Of a stretch of 34,286 nt of DNA, positions 6,324 through 15,500 are shown in pieces. The notes below the pieces were generated by a model that was not told the DNA's origin, searched no databases, and saw only the letters and a program-made list of their open reading frames with translations. The stretch comes from Clostridia bacterium (GTDB lineage Bacteria > Bacillota > Clostridia > Oscillospirales > SIG627), in the NCBI GenBank assembly GCA_017439965.1, contig JAFSID010000101.1:1-34286 (forward strand), given 5' to 3'. Within the stretch, counting starts at the first letter, position 1, and each line of letters starts with the position of its first letter. Made by a program: the position numbers and the translations under genes.

Positions 6324-8555
6324 ATGAGACATAAAAATTGGATTGGATTTCAAGAAGGAATCTGGCAGGACGAAATAAACGTCCGAGACTTTATACAAAA
6401 GAACTATACTGAATATACGGGAGACGCAGGCTTTCTTGCAAAGGCTACCGAGCGTACCTCCACGCTTATGAAAAAGGTTGAGGCGCTCTTTGCTCTCGAG
6501 CGTCAGTTTGGCGGAGTGCTTGATATTGATACGGCAACCGTATCCTCTCTTACAAGCTTTTCTCCGGGATACATAGACCAATCGAGCGAGATAATCGTAG
6601 GACTCCAGACCAACCGCCCCTTGAAGCGTGCGGTATGCCCCTTCGGAGGAATCCGTATGGCGCGTCAGGCTTGTGAGGCTTACGGCTACAAGCTTTCCGA
6701 AAAGGTTGAGGAGGAATTCCGTTACCGTACCACTCACAACGACGGTGTGTTTCGCGCGTATACCGACGAGATGCGTCAGGCGAGAAAATGCCACGTTATA
6801 ACAGGTCTTCCCGATGCATACGGCAGAGGCAGAATTATCGGTGACTACCGCCGAGTTGCCCTCTACGGAATCGACAGACTTATCGAGGAAAAGAAGAAGG
6901 ACAAGCAGGCTCTTTCCGACCTCCCCTTCAATACCGTAAATATCAGAATTGACGAGGAGCTTTTCAAACAGATATCCTTCCTCGGCAAGCTTAAGGAAAT
7001 GGCGGCGATGTACGGCTTTGATATAAGCGAGCCTGCATCAAACGCAAGAGAAGCAGTACAGTGGACCTATTTTGCTTACCTCGGAGCTATTAAGGAGCAG
7101 AACGGTGCGGCAATGTCACTTGGCAGAGTTGCAACCTTCTTTGATATTTATTTCGAACGCGACATAAAGGCGGGTATTTTAACCGAGGAGGGCGCTCAGG
7201 AAATTCTCGACGACTTCGTTATCAAGCTGAGAATGGCAAGACATCTCCGTACTCCCGAATATAACGAGCTTTTCGGCGGTGACCCGATGTGGATCACCGA
7301 GGCGGTAGGCGGCATGGGCGAGGACGGTAGAACTCTGGTTACCAAGTCCAGCTTCCGTATACTCAACACGCTTTATACTCTCGGCTCGTCTCCCGAGCCT
7401 AACCTTACTGTTCTCTGGTCGAACGCTCTTCCCGAGGGCTTTAAGAAATTCTGTGCTAAGGTTTCGGCAGATACCGACTCCATTCAGTACGAAAACGACG
7501 ACGTAATGCGTCCCATTTACGGCGACGATTACGCAATCGCTTGCTGCGTTTCCGCAATGAAGCTCGGTAAACAGATGCAGTTCTTCGGCGCAAGATGTAA
7601 CCTTGCAAAGCTTCTTCTTATTGCAATTAACGGTGGCTACGACCATACGAGCGGTATGAAGATAGGGCCTCAGATGGAGCCTCTTCAGGGAGATAAGCTT
7701 GATTTTGAGGAGGTTGACAAGCGCTTCGGAGTTTATATGGAATGGCTTTCAAGACTTTACGTCAATACGATGAACGTCATCCATTATATGCACGATAAGT
7801 ATTGCTACGAAAAGACCCAGATGGCTCTTCACGATACGAGCGTTGAGCGTCTTATGGCGTTCGGCGTTGCAGGTCTTTCGGTTGTTGCCGATTCTCTTTC
7901 GGCTATAAAGTATGCTTCCGTTAAGCCCGTAAGAGACTCAAACGGATATATTACCGAATATATTACCGAGGGTGATTTCCCCAAGTTCGGAAACGACGAC
8001 GACCGCGTTGACCTTATTGCAAAGGACGTTACCCATCGCTTTATTACCGAGCTGAGAAAGACTCCCACCTATCGCGGAGCTATTCATACCTTGTCGGTGC
8101 TTACCATTACCTCTAACGTAATGTACGGCAAGAATACGGGAGCTACTCCCGACGGCAGAAAGGCATCCGAGCCCTTTGCACCGGGTGCAAATCCCATGCA
8201 TAACCGCGAGGAAAACGGTGCTCTTGCATCACTCAATTCGGTTGCTAAAATAAGCTATGACGATTGCCGTGACGGTATTTCCAATACCTTCTCAATCACT
8301 CCCGAGGCTCTCGGACGTGAGGAGGACGAGAGGGTTTCCAACCTCGTTTCCATTTTAGACGGCTATTTCAAGAAGAACGCTCATCACATCAACGTAAACG
8401 TTTTGAACCGTGAGACGCTTCTCAAGGCTTACGAGGACCCCGAAAGCTATCCCAACCTTACCATTCGTGTTTCGGGCTACGCCGTAAACTTCCATAAGCT
8501 TTCCCGTGAGCAGCAGAGAGAGGTTATCAGCCGTACCTTCCACGAGAGCGTATGA
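6324..8555 (+). CDS. pflB: Pyruvate formate-lyase (formate acetyltransferase)
   Basis: A 743-residue glycyl radical enzyme that converts pyruvate and CoA to acetyl-CoA and formate in anaerobic cytoplasm. The adjacent catalytic cysteines are C407-C408 in [12 protein letters not shown]. The radical glycine is G718 in [10 protein letters not shown], 25 residues from the C-terminus. The double Cys and the full length distinguish true PFL from the glycerol/diol dehydratase and choline lyase relatives, which have one Cys. The start ATG 6324 has a GAGGTG site. It is preceded by a consensus promoter and a ZTP riboswitch, and its last four bases overlap pflA (ATGA). Making formate under riboswitch control links the enzyme to 10-formyl-THF and purine supply as well as to fermentation. 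Confidence 0.97.
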   Translation: MRHKNWIGFQEGIWQDEINVRDFIQKNYTEYTGDAGFLAKATERTSTLMKKVEALFALERQFGGVLDIDTATVSSLTSFSPGYIDQSSEIIVGLQTNRPLKRAVCPFGGIRMARQACEAYGYKLSEKVEEEFRYRTTHNDGVFRAYTDEMRQARKCHVITGLPDAYGRGRIIGDYRRVALYGIDRLIEEKKKDKQALSDLPFNTVNIRIDEELFKQISFLGKLKEMAAMYGFDISEPASNAREAVQWTYFAYLGAIKEQNGAAMSLGRVATFFDIYFERDIKAGILTEEGAQEILDDFVIKLRMARHLRTPEYNELFGGDPMWITEAVGGMGEDGRTLVTKSSFRILNTLYTLGSSPEPNLTVLWSNALPEGFKKFCAKVSADTDSIQYENDDVMRPIYGDDYAIACCVSAMKLGKQMQFFGARCNLAKLLLIAINGGYDHTSGMKIGPQMEPLQGDKLDFEEVDKRFGVYMEWLSRLYVNTMNVIHYMHDKYCYEKTQMALHDTSVERLMAFGVAGLSVVADSLSAIKYASVKPVRDSNGYITEYITEGDFPKFGNDDDRVDLIAKDVTHRFITELRKTPTYRGAIHTLSVLTITSNVMYGKNTGATPDGRKASEPFAPGANPMHNREENGALASLNSVAKISYDDCRDGISNTFSITPEALGREEDERVSNLVSILDGYFKKNAHHINVNVLNRETLLKAYEDPESYPNLTIRVSGYAVNFHKLSREQQREVISRTFHESV

Positions 8556-9250
8556 CGGGCAGAGTACATTCTCTTCAAAGCCTCGGCGCAGTTGACGGAC
8601 CTGGCGTGAGATACGTTGTATTTATGCAGGGCTGTCCGCTTCGATGCGCTTGCTGTCATAATCCTGATAGCTGGTCGTTTGAGGGCGGTACGGAATATAC
8701 GCCTGAGCAAATCGTTGAAAAAATGCTTCATTTCCGTGAGTATTTCGGTGATGACGGCGGTATTACGGTATCGGGCGGTGAACCGCTTGCTCAAGCGGAC
8801 TTCGTGAGCGAGGTGTTTTCGCTCAGCCGTGAAAACGGCGTCAACACCTGCCTTGACACCTCGGGCTGTATTATGTCGGAAAGCGTTGAGAGGCTTCTTG
8901 ATAACACCGACCGAGTGCTTCTTGATATCAAGTATACCGACGCTGACGGTTATGAAAAGTACGTCGGCACACAGTACGATAAGGTTATCTCGTTTCTTGA
9001 ATATCTTGACCTGCACGGTATACCGACGACTCTGCGACAGGTTATCATCCCTACGCTCAACGACGGTGAGGAAAGCGTTGGTGCACTGTCAAGGCTTGCG
9101 TCACGCTATTCTTGTGTTGATTCGGTCGAGCTTTTGCCCTTCCGTAAAATCTGTCAGATGAAATATGATAAGATGGGAATTAAATTCCCTCTTGCGCATA
9201 TTCCCGAGCCTGATAACAAGACTATGGAAAAGCTGAATAAATTACTGTAA
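8552..9250 (+). CDS. pflA: Pyruvate formate-lyase activating enzyme (radical SAM)
   Basis: A 232-residue radical SAM protein. C28, C32 and C35 in [15 protein letters not shown] form the CX3CX2C loop that holds the 4Fe-4S cluster. [14 protein letters not shown] precedes it, and [14 protein letters not shown] is the SAM-binding GGE motif. It abstracts hydrogen from the PFL radical glycine, here G718 of the upstream protein. The length is normal for PflA (230-250), and there is no extra ferredoxin-like insert of the type seen in the activases of glycerol dehydratase or hydroxyphenylacetate decarboxylase. It overlaps pflB by 4 bases and is translationally coupled. A terminator hairpin starts immediately after the stop. 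Confidence 0.96.
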   Translation: MTGRVHSLQSLGAVDGPGVRYVVFMQGCPLRCACCHNPDSWSFEGGTEYTPEQIVEKMLHFREYFGDDGGITVSGGEPLAQADFVSEVFSLSRENGVNTCLDTSGCIMSESVERLLDNTDRVLLDIKYTDADGYEKYVGTQYDKVISFLEYLDLHGIPTTLRQVIIPTLNDGEESVGALSRLASRYSCVDSVELLPFRKICQMKYDKMGIKFPLAHIPEPDNKTMEKLNKLL

Positions 9251-9284
9251 AAACAAGGGACTGAACAAAATCAGTCCCTTGTTT
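9251..9284. terminator. Bidirectional terminator between pflA and the UxaA-type gene
   Basis: A perfect 14-base-pair stem (9251-9264 with 9271-9284) with a 6-base loop is flanked by A and T runs on both sides. It serves the two convergent genes; the UxaA-type stop lies at 9291. Confidence 0.9.
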
Positions 9285-9290
9285 GTTATT

Positions 9291-10664
9291 TTAAAGTATT
9301 GCTCCGTCAACGAAGAGGGAAATATCGTAGTATCCGTGGTCCTCTGCCTTGGTATTCTTGCCCTCGGCAATTGCAATAACGAGGTCAAGAAGCTCGTCGG
9401 TCGCCTTGTCGAAGCCGTTTTCGATGCAGGGGGAGGAATCAAAGTCTATCCAATGAGGCTTGAGTCCCGCAATGCGTGAGTTGGAGGCAATCTTTACGGT
9501 GGGAATAGGACCTGCAAAGGGAGTGCCTCTACCCGTTGTAAAGAGCACCATATGCGCTCCCGATGCCGCAAGGTTGGTAACGGAAATGAGATCGTTACCG
9601 GGGCCGTCAACAAGCTGAAGTCCCGACTGCGCCGACGAGCGCTCACCCATTTCAAGCACGTTTACTACGGGCACGTCTCCGCCCTTCTGTATGCAGCCGA
9701 GGGACTTTTCCTCAAGAGTAGTAATACCGCCTGCGTGGTTACCCGGAGAGGGATTGTCCGCAACGCCCTCACCGTGCTTTGCGTAATAGGAGCGGAAGCG
9801 CTTCATCATACTCTCTGCCTTGTCAAAAAGCTTCTGGCTTATAGTACGCTTTAAGAGAAGATGCTCACCGCCAAACATTTCGGGCACCTCGCTCATAAGA
9901 CAGATAGACCCCATACCGTAAAGCCTTTCGGCAACTCTGCCAACCAGCGGATTTGCACAAACTCCGCTGTACGCGTCACTGCCTCCGCACTTAAGTCCTA
10001 CCTTAAGCATAGAAATCGGAAGCTCGACTCTTTTGTCCTTCTTCATATTTTCTGCAAGCTCGGAGAGTATTTTAGTACCCTCAGCAATTTCGTCCTCGCA
10101 GTCCTGGATGTTCAAAAATCTTATGCGGTCGCCTGCATCCTTGAGACGCTCCTTCATTGAATTGAGAGTGTTGTTCTCGCATCCGAGACCAAGCACAAGC
10201 ACACCGCCCGCATTGGGATGACGTGCAAGAGAGGCAAGAAGTCTGCCTGTGCGCTCAAGATTATCACCCACCTGAGAGCATCCCCAGGGATGACAGAGCG
10301 CCTTTGCACCCGTTGCTGCCGCAAGCCGTCTTGCAACCGAGTTGATACATCCCACACCGGGAATTATCCAAAGCTCGTTACGGATACCCACCTGACCGTT
10401 TTCACGCAGGTAGCCCATAAACGTTCTTTCCTTAAAATCCGTTCTTTCAACGCCCTCGGGCTTTACGTTAAATTCAACCTCAAAGCCGATATCACTCTTG
10501 ACGTTGTGCATATGTACGTTCTCGCCTTCCTTTATATCACAGGTAGCGTGACCGATGGCTTCGCCGTACTTTATAACCTTTTCGCCCTCCTTAATATCGC
10601 GAAGTGCCTTTTTCTGACCCGTTGCGATATCAAGCTCGACGTTATCGTTTGAATGTATTCTCAT
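9291..10664 (-). CDS. UxaA-family altronate/galactarate-type dehydratase
   Basis: The protein is 457 residues from ATG 10664. The frame is open 9 codons further up, but an AAGGAGG ribosome site lies inside that extension, 8 bases before the ATG. Residues ~1-85 form the SAF domain (MRIHSNDNVELDIATG, VHMHNVKS). The remainder is the Fe-dependent D-galactarate dehydratase/altronate hydrolase domain, with MGYLRENGQVGIRNELWIIP, HPWGCSQVGDNLERT, LGLGCEN, LKCGGSDAYSGVCANP and FTTGRGTPFAG. Family members dehydrate D-altronate to 2-keto-3-deoxygluconate in hexuronate breakdown, or related sugar acids. No uxaB, uxaC, kdgK or kdgA is in the window, so the exact sugar acid is uncertain. It has its own promoter and is transcribed towards pflA. 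Confidence 0.88.
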   Translation of the reverse strand: MRIHSNDNVELDIATGQKKALRDIKEGEKVIKYGEAIGHATCDIKEGENVHMHNVKSDIGFEVEFNVKPEGVERTDFKERTFMGYLRENGQVGIRNELWIIPGVGCINSVARRLAAATGAKALCHPWGCSQVGDNLERTGRLLASLARHPNAGGVLVLGLGCENNTLNSMKERLKDAGDRIRFLNIQDCEDEIAEGTKILSELAENMKKDKRVELPISMLKVGLKCGGSDAYSGVCANPLVGRVAERLYGMGSICLMSEVPEMFGGEHLLLKRTISQKLFDKAESMMKRFRSYYAKHGEGVADNPSPGNHAGGITTLEEKSLGCIQKGGDVPVVNVLEMGERSSAQSGLQLVDGPGNDLISVTNLAASGAHMVLFTTGRGTPFAGPIPTVKIASNSRIAGLKPHWIDFDSSPCIENGFDKATDELLDLVIAIAEGKNTKAEDHGYYDISLFVDGAIL

Positions 10665-10686
10665 TTTATAATCCTCCTTAAGAGCT

Positions 10687-10716
10687 ATCATATCTATATT
10701 ACAATAAAACCGTCAA
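10687..10716 (-). promoter_or_regulatory. Promoter of the UxaA-type gene
   Basis: On the minus strand TTGACG (10716-10711) and TATGAT (10692-10687) are 18 bases apart, leaving a very short leader before the AAGGAGG site. Moderate match. Confidence 0.55.
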
Positions 10717-10752
10717 AAAAACAATAATATTCTTGATTTTTAAATCAAGAAT
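10714..10752 (-). terminator. Terminator of the YitT-family gene
   Basis: On the minus strand an 11-base-pair palindromic stem (10752-10742 with 10739-10729) is followed by ATTATTGTTTTTTT. It lies about 40 bases after the YitT-type stop codon. Its T run abuts the -35 box of the next gene. Confidence 0.8.
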
Positions 10753-10790
10753 CTCCCTTTTTTGAGGGGGATTTTGATGTTTTATGCAAT

Positions 10791-11633
10791 TTAATGATAA
10801 ATATAGAAGCCGTTTCCGAATATTTGCTCGGATTCCGAGTAGATGATGAATATTTCGGGGTCTATCTCGGTGAGTATATTCTGGAATCTCGGAATCTCCT
10901 TTTCCTTGAGCGCCGACATAAGAAGCGTTTTCTTTTCGCCCGTATACGCGCCCTTGACGTCGATTACCGTAACGCCCCGAGGGAGTGAGGATACAAGCTT
11001 TTTCGCACATTCCTCGCCCTTTTCGGTAATTACGAAGGCAAGCTTTGATACGTTGAGACGACGGATGAGATAGTTTACCGCAAACGAGGATATAAACAGC
11101 GAGATTATACCGTAGAGCGACAGAGATATCTCTCCGATTACGAATACGCCGAGCAGAATTACCGCACCGTCAACGAAAAGCAGAAGCGTGCCTATTGCGG
11201 CGTGAGGAAAGTAGTGCTGAATAAGTCGTGCGAGAATGTCGGTGCCTCCCGTTGAAAAGCCGTATACAAGCGCAAGGCCTACTCCGAAGCCGTAGAATAT
11301 AGCACCGAAAATACTGCAAAGCACGACGTCGTCAACGAGTGTGGGCAGATGAGAAAAAATTTCGGTGAACAGAGACATAAGTCCCGCGCCAAGCAGAGTG
11401 TTTATTATAAATCTCTTGCCCAGCACTCTGAAGCTTATAAGGAGAAGGATAAGGTTTATCACGGCGTAGCTGAGACCGGGTGAGATTGACAGCGCGTGAT
11501 AAATGATGGTGGAAAGACCCGTTACTCCTCCCGATACGATTTTAGGCGGAAGATAAAACATACTGTAGCCCAAGGCGGTGAGTATGATTCCGACGAGCGC
11601 GAATAAATAGCTTTTTAACTGGTTGTTTTTCAT
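10791..11633 (-). CDS. YitT family membrane protein (DUF161 + DUF2179)
   Basis: A 280-residue membrane protein. Residues ~1-190 hold five or six membrane segments with the family signature PPKIVSGGVTGLSTIIYHAL near the N-terminus and LALVYGFSTGGTDILARLI in the middle. Residues ~195-280 are the soluble C-terminal DUF2179 domain (KLAFVITEKGEECAKKL, RGVTVIDVKGAYTGEKKTLL, IDPEIFIIYSESEQIFGNGF). The family is widespread in Firmicutes and its transported substrate is not established. The start ATG follows GAAGGAAA. The gene has its own promoter and terminator, so it is a single-gene unit. Confidence 0.92.
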   Translation of the reverse strand: MKNNQLKSYLFALVGIILTALGYSMFYLPPKIVSGGVTGLSTIIYHALSISPGLSYAVINLILLLISFRVLGKRFIINTLLGAGLMSLFTEIFSHLPTLVDDVVLCSIFGAIFYGFGVGLALVYGFSTGGTDILARLIQHYFPHAAIGTLLLFVDGAVILLGVFVIGEISLSLYGIISLFISSFAVNYLIRRLNVSKLAFVITEKGEECAKKLVSSLPRGVTVIDVKGAYTGEKKTLLMSALKEKEIPRFQNILTEIDPEIFIIYSESEQIFGNGFYIYH

Positions 11634-11665
11634 ATATTTTCCTTCGTGTGTTTTGGTACGGAGAC

Positions 11666-11694
11666 AGTATACTACTGCCCGTTCTAAAGGTCAA
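11666..11694 (-). promoter_or_regulatory. Promoter of the YitT-family gene
   Basis: On the minus strand TTGACC (11694-11689) and TATACT (11671-11666) are 17 bases apart, about 30 bases before the start codon. Confidence 0.75.
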
Positions 11695-11781
11695 GTGAGC
11701 GGACTGACTATTTATAAAAGTTTTACAAAGCCCTTTATTTTTTCTGCCTTTTGTGATAACATATGTAAAAGAGGTGATGTT

Positions 11782-12267
11782 ATGTCTTTGTTTAACAGAA
11801 ATAAAAGAGCGTGCTGCTTTACGGGTCACCGTACGGTTCCCGTGTCTGAGCGTGACGGCGTTAAGGCAAGACTTGTGCGTGAGCTTGAAGCACTTATAAG
11901 CGACGGCGTTGAGGTGTTTATCGCGGGCGGTGCTCTCGGCTTTGATACTATGGCGGCGCTTGCCGTTTTGGAGTTGAAGGAGAGCTATCCGAAAATAAAG
12001 CTTCACCTGGCGCTTCCGTGTGAAAATCAGACTAAGGGCTGGAGTGAGCGTGCCGTGTCGCTTTATAACAGTATTATTGACAGAGCAGACGAGGTCGTAT
12101 ACACCTCTCGGGAATATACCTCGGGCTGTATGCACGTCCGCAATCGTTATATGGTGGATAACTCGGAGGTGTGCATTGCCTATAAGACCCGTGAGAGCGG
12201 AGGCACGGCTTATACCGTCCGTTACGCTCTTGAAAAGGGTAAGAGAGTAATAAACGTGGCTGAATAG
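11782..12267 (+). CDS. SLOG-domain protein (YpsA/DUF1273-like)
   Basis: A 161-residue protein from ATG 11782, with an AGAGGTGAT site just upstream. The frame extends further 5', but that part overlaps the YitT promoter region and has no start signal. The protein opens with RACCFTGHRTVP, followed by the phosphate-binding loop FIAGGALGFDTMAALAVLELK. It ends with SGGTAYTVRYALEKGKRVIN, the pattern of the SLOG/DprA-like Rossmann fold. The family probably binds a nucleotide-derived ligand; the cellular role of the clostridial members is not established (B. subtilis YpsA is linked to cell division). The cysteines C10-C11 and C143-type residues are not known functional sites. It stands alone between two minus-strand units and is followed by a hairpin. 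Confidence 0.85.
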   Translation: MSLFNRNKRACCFTGHRTVPVSERDGVKARLVRELEALISDGVEVFIAGGALGFDTMAALAVLELKESYPKIKLHLALPCENQTKGWSERAVSLYNSIIDRADEVVYTSREYTSGCMHVRNRYMVDNSEVCIAYKTRESGGTAYTVRYALEKGKRVINVAE

Positions 12268-12283
12268 TATATCGCTAAAATAG

Positions 12284-12320
12284 GGGCTGTAAAAAACTCA
12301 AACAGAGTTTTTTACAGCCC
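12284..12320 (+). terminator. Hairpin terminator after the SLOG gene
   Basis: A perfect 15-base-pair stem (12284-12298 with 12306-12320) with a 7-base loop. The T run lies within the 3' arm rather than after it, so termination efficiency is uncertain. Almost the same GGCTGTAAAAA...TTTTTACAGCC hairpin recurs at 30523-30556. Confidence 0.6.
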
Positions 12321-12425
12321 TGTCTTGTAGGAGTCATCGAGCTTTACTACAATTCAGAAAGACTCCATTCAGGTATCGGCTATTGCATCCCAAACCATTT
12401 TTTCACTCTTTTATCTGTCCACTAA
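12321..12425 (+). pseudogene. C-terminal relic of an IS3-family transposase
   Basis: Read from 12333, this stretch encodes IELYYNSERLHSGIGYCIPN and continues for ten residues to a stop at 12423-12425. YYNxxRxHSxxGYxxP is the signature at the end of the integrase (DDE) domain of IS3-family OrfB transposases. Nothing upstream continues the transposase: the frame passes straight into the SLOG terminator. Just after the stop, CTGTCCACTAATCTTGACAA (12416-12435) looks like an IS end of this group. The element is therefore a dead 3' fragment. Confidence 0.7.
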
Positions 12426-12444
12426 TCTTGACAAGTTTCGAAAT

Positions 12445-12466
12445 GCTTTTTGCCAAAGCAAAAAGC
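12445..12466. other. Perfect hairpin in the polC 3' flank
   Basis: A 9-base-pair inverted repeat (12445-12453 with 12458-12466) with loop CAAA is followed on the plus strand by TTCATTTTCTCTT. It may be part of the IS relic boundary or a weak terminator. The function is not clear. Confidence 0.4.
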
Positions 12467-12503
12467 TTCATTTTCTCTTATCTTTTCTCTCTTCTCTCTT
12501 ATC

Positions 12504-12536
12504 TGCTGATAGTATAAATCTTTTATACTATCAGCA
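12504..12536 (-). terminator. Hairpin downstream of polC
   Basis: A perfect 15-base-pair stem (12504-12518 with 12522-12536) with a 3-base loop lies 6 bases past the polC stop. On the minus strand it is followed by a purine-rich tract (GATAAGAGAGAAG) and not by T's. It may protect the 3' end of the long operon mRNA or act as a poor or Rho-assisted terminator. Confidence 0.5.
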
Positions 12537-12541
12537 TCGCG

Positions 12542-15500
12542 TCAGAAGAGAGTTATCTGATTGGTTTGCGGAAGAGTATTGAGTATGCCGTTTGCCTCAA
12601 GAGTCTCAACGACCGCCTTTGTGATACCTGCCTTGATGCGAAGGTCCTCTACCGAAAGTATACTTCCCTCGTTCATTGCCTTTTCAATGCTTTCTGCGGC
12701 GCTTTCTCCAACGCCCTGAAGCGAGGAGAAGGGAAGGCGTATTCCGTCGTCCTCGGGCACGAAGGCAAACGCCTTTGATTTTGTGAGGTCGATGGGGAGG
12801 AAGGGGATTCCTCTTACGATACACTCGTTTGCAAGAAGCAGAGTGGGAATAAGAGAGGTCTCCTTGGCGGTAGCCTCATAGCCCTTTGCACGAATTTCGG
12901 CAATATGCGCCTTGATGCCTGCGCTTCCTCTCATTACTATTGCCGCGTCAAAGCCACCCGGTGCGGCAGAGAAAAAGGCGGCGTAGAATACCTTGGGCAT
13001 ATGAACCTTATACCAGCCGAGACGGATGGCACTCGTTACGTATGCCGCAGCGTGAGCCTTTGGAAACATATATTTTATTTTTTTGCAGGATGCGATATAC
13101 CAATCGGGTACGTTGTGGGCGCGCATCTTTTCCTCCTCCTCGGGAGTAAGACCCTTGCCCTTTCGTACCTTTTCCATTATCTTGAAGGCATCCGAGTTGT
13201 CAAGACCGTAACGGATAAGGTCAAGCATAATACCGTCACGCGTTCCGATAACCTCTGAAATGTCACAAACGCCGTCGCGTATAAGCTCCTGAGCGTTGCC
13301 CAGCCAAACGTCAGTACCGTGAGTAAGTCCCGATATCTGCAACAGGTCTGCAAAGTTCTTGGGCTTCGACTCGATAAGAACCTGCTGTACGAAGCTCGTA
13401 CTAAGCTCGGGAAGACCAAACGTACCAAGCTCCGAGTCAATGTCCTCGGGTGTTACTCCGAGAGGCTTGGTTGAGCGGAACAGCTCGTAAACCTCGGGGT
13501 CGTTCATCGGAACGTCCATAACGCTCGTGCCCGAGTAGACCTCAAGGAACTTGTACTTGGTCGGAATATCGTGTCCAAGCTCGTCAAGCTTGAGTATGGT
13601 ATCGTGAAGGTAGGAGAATGCGAAGTGGGTAGTTACGATGTCGGAGTTCGGGTCATCTGCGGGGTGCTGAACGGGAGTGAACTCGTAAACGCTGTTCTCT
13701 CTCGGTACAACTATGATTCCACCGGGATGCTGACCCGTAGTACGCTTAACGCCTACGCATCCCTGGGCAAGCCTGTTTATATCCGCCTTGGGAAGAGTTT
13801 CGCCTCTCGTCTCAAGGTGCTTTAAAACGTAGCCGTAGGCGGTCTTTTCGGCGAGAGTACCCAGCGTTCCTGCGCGGAATACGTTTTCGCTTCCGAAAAG
13901 CTCCTCGGTGTATTTGTGTACTCTGCCCTGAACCTCTCCAGAGAAGTTTAAGTCGATATCGGGGGACTTGTCTCCGTAAAAGCCGAGAAAGGTCTCGAAG
14001 GGAATATCGTGACCGTCGTTGTTCATAAGCGTGTCGCACTTTGGACAGTGCTTGTCGGGAAGGTCAAAGCCCGAGCCGACGCTTCCGTCGGTGATAAATT
14101 CGCTGTGCTGACACTTGGGACAGTAGTAGTGAGGAGGCAGAGGGTTAACCTCGGATATACCCGACATCGAGGCAACGAAGGACGAGCCTACCGAGCCTCG
14201 TGAGCCGACGAGGTATCCCTGGCTTTCACTGTAGCTTACAAGCTTTTGAGCAATTATGTAAAGCACTGCGTAGCCGTTCTTGATGATGGAGGTAAGCTCC
14301 TTGTCAAGACGGTTGTAAACTATATCGGGCAGAGGGTCTCCGTACATAGACTTTGCTTTAGTCCAGCACATATTTTGAAGGTCCTCCTCAGCGCCCTCAA
14401 GGTTGGGAGTAAACGTGCCCTTGGGAATGGGACGTATCTCGTCGTCAACCATATCGGCAATGAGATTGGGATTTGTGATAACCACCTCGTGCGCTACTTC
14501 CTTGGGAAGATAGTAGAACTCGTTTAGCATTTCCTCGGTCGTTCGGAAGTAAAGAGGATTGGGACGGTCAGCGTCCGAGAATTTTGCCGAGATGAGAATA
14601 CGGCGGTAAATCTCGTCCTGCGGATTTAAGAAGTGTGCGTCACAGGTGGCAACGACGGGCTTTTCAGCCTTCTTGCCAAGCTCAACGATACGGCGGTTTA
14701 TGTTGATGACCGCATTCATATCGGGAAGAGTGCCGTTTTCTATCATAAAGGAGTTGTTCGAAAGAGGCTGAATTTCAAGATAATCGTAAAATTCCGCAAT
14801 CTTCAAAAGGTCTGCGTCGCTCTTTCCCGAGAGTATTGCCTGATAAAGCTCACCTGCCTCACAAGCCGAGCCGATAATAAGACCCTCGCGGTGACGCTCG
14901 ATCATCGTTCTCGGTATTCTCGGCTGACGGTGATAGTAATCAAGGTAGGAGGCTGAAACCAGCTTATAAAGGTTCATCATGCCTGCCTGACTCTTGACGA
15001 GTATTATCATATGATAGGGTCGAAGCTTTTTCGGGTCGCTCTTTTCCGACATTGCAAGCATCATATCGGCGAGGTTTCCGACACCCTCTTTCTTGAGGTC
15101 CTCGGTCATACAGGTGAATATCTTGGCAAGCATTTCCGCATCGTCGCAGGCTCTGTGGTGATTGAAGTCCTCGAGACCGTAATGCTCCTGAAGGTTGTCA
15201 AGTCTGTGGCGTTTAAGCTCGGGGTTGAGATGGCGTGAAAGAGCCACCGTATCAAGATATGAGTTTGTAAATTCAAAGCCGTGCTTTTCGCAAGCCTGCT
15301 TTATAAAGCTTGTATCAAAGTTGGCGTTGTGTGCTACGAGCACCGCGCCCTTACTGAATTTTAAAAATTCGGATACCGCATCGGCAACCGACGGAGCGTC
15401 CTTGACCATATCGTCGGTGATGCCCGTCAGCTTTACGATGTTTTCGGGTATGGGCATTTCGGGATTTGCAAAGGTTGAGAAGCGGTCAACCACCTCTCCG

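Noticed and set aside
6324..8555. Glycerol/diol dehydratase or another glycyl radical enzyme instead of PFL
   Set aside because: Two adjacent cysteines (C407-C408), normal PFL length and the ZTP riboswitch support pyruvate formate-lyase; the dehydratase subclasses have a single catalytic Cys.
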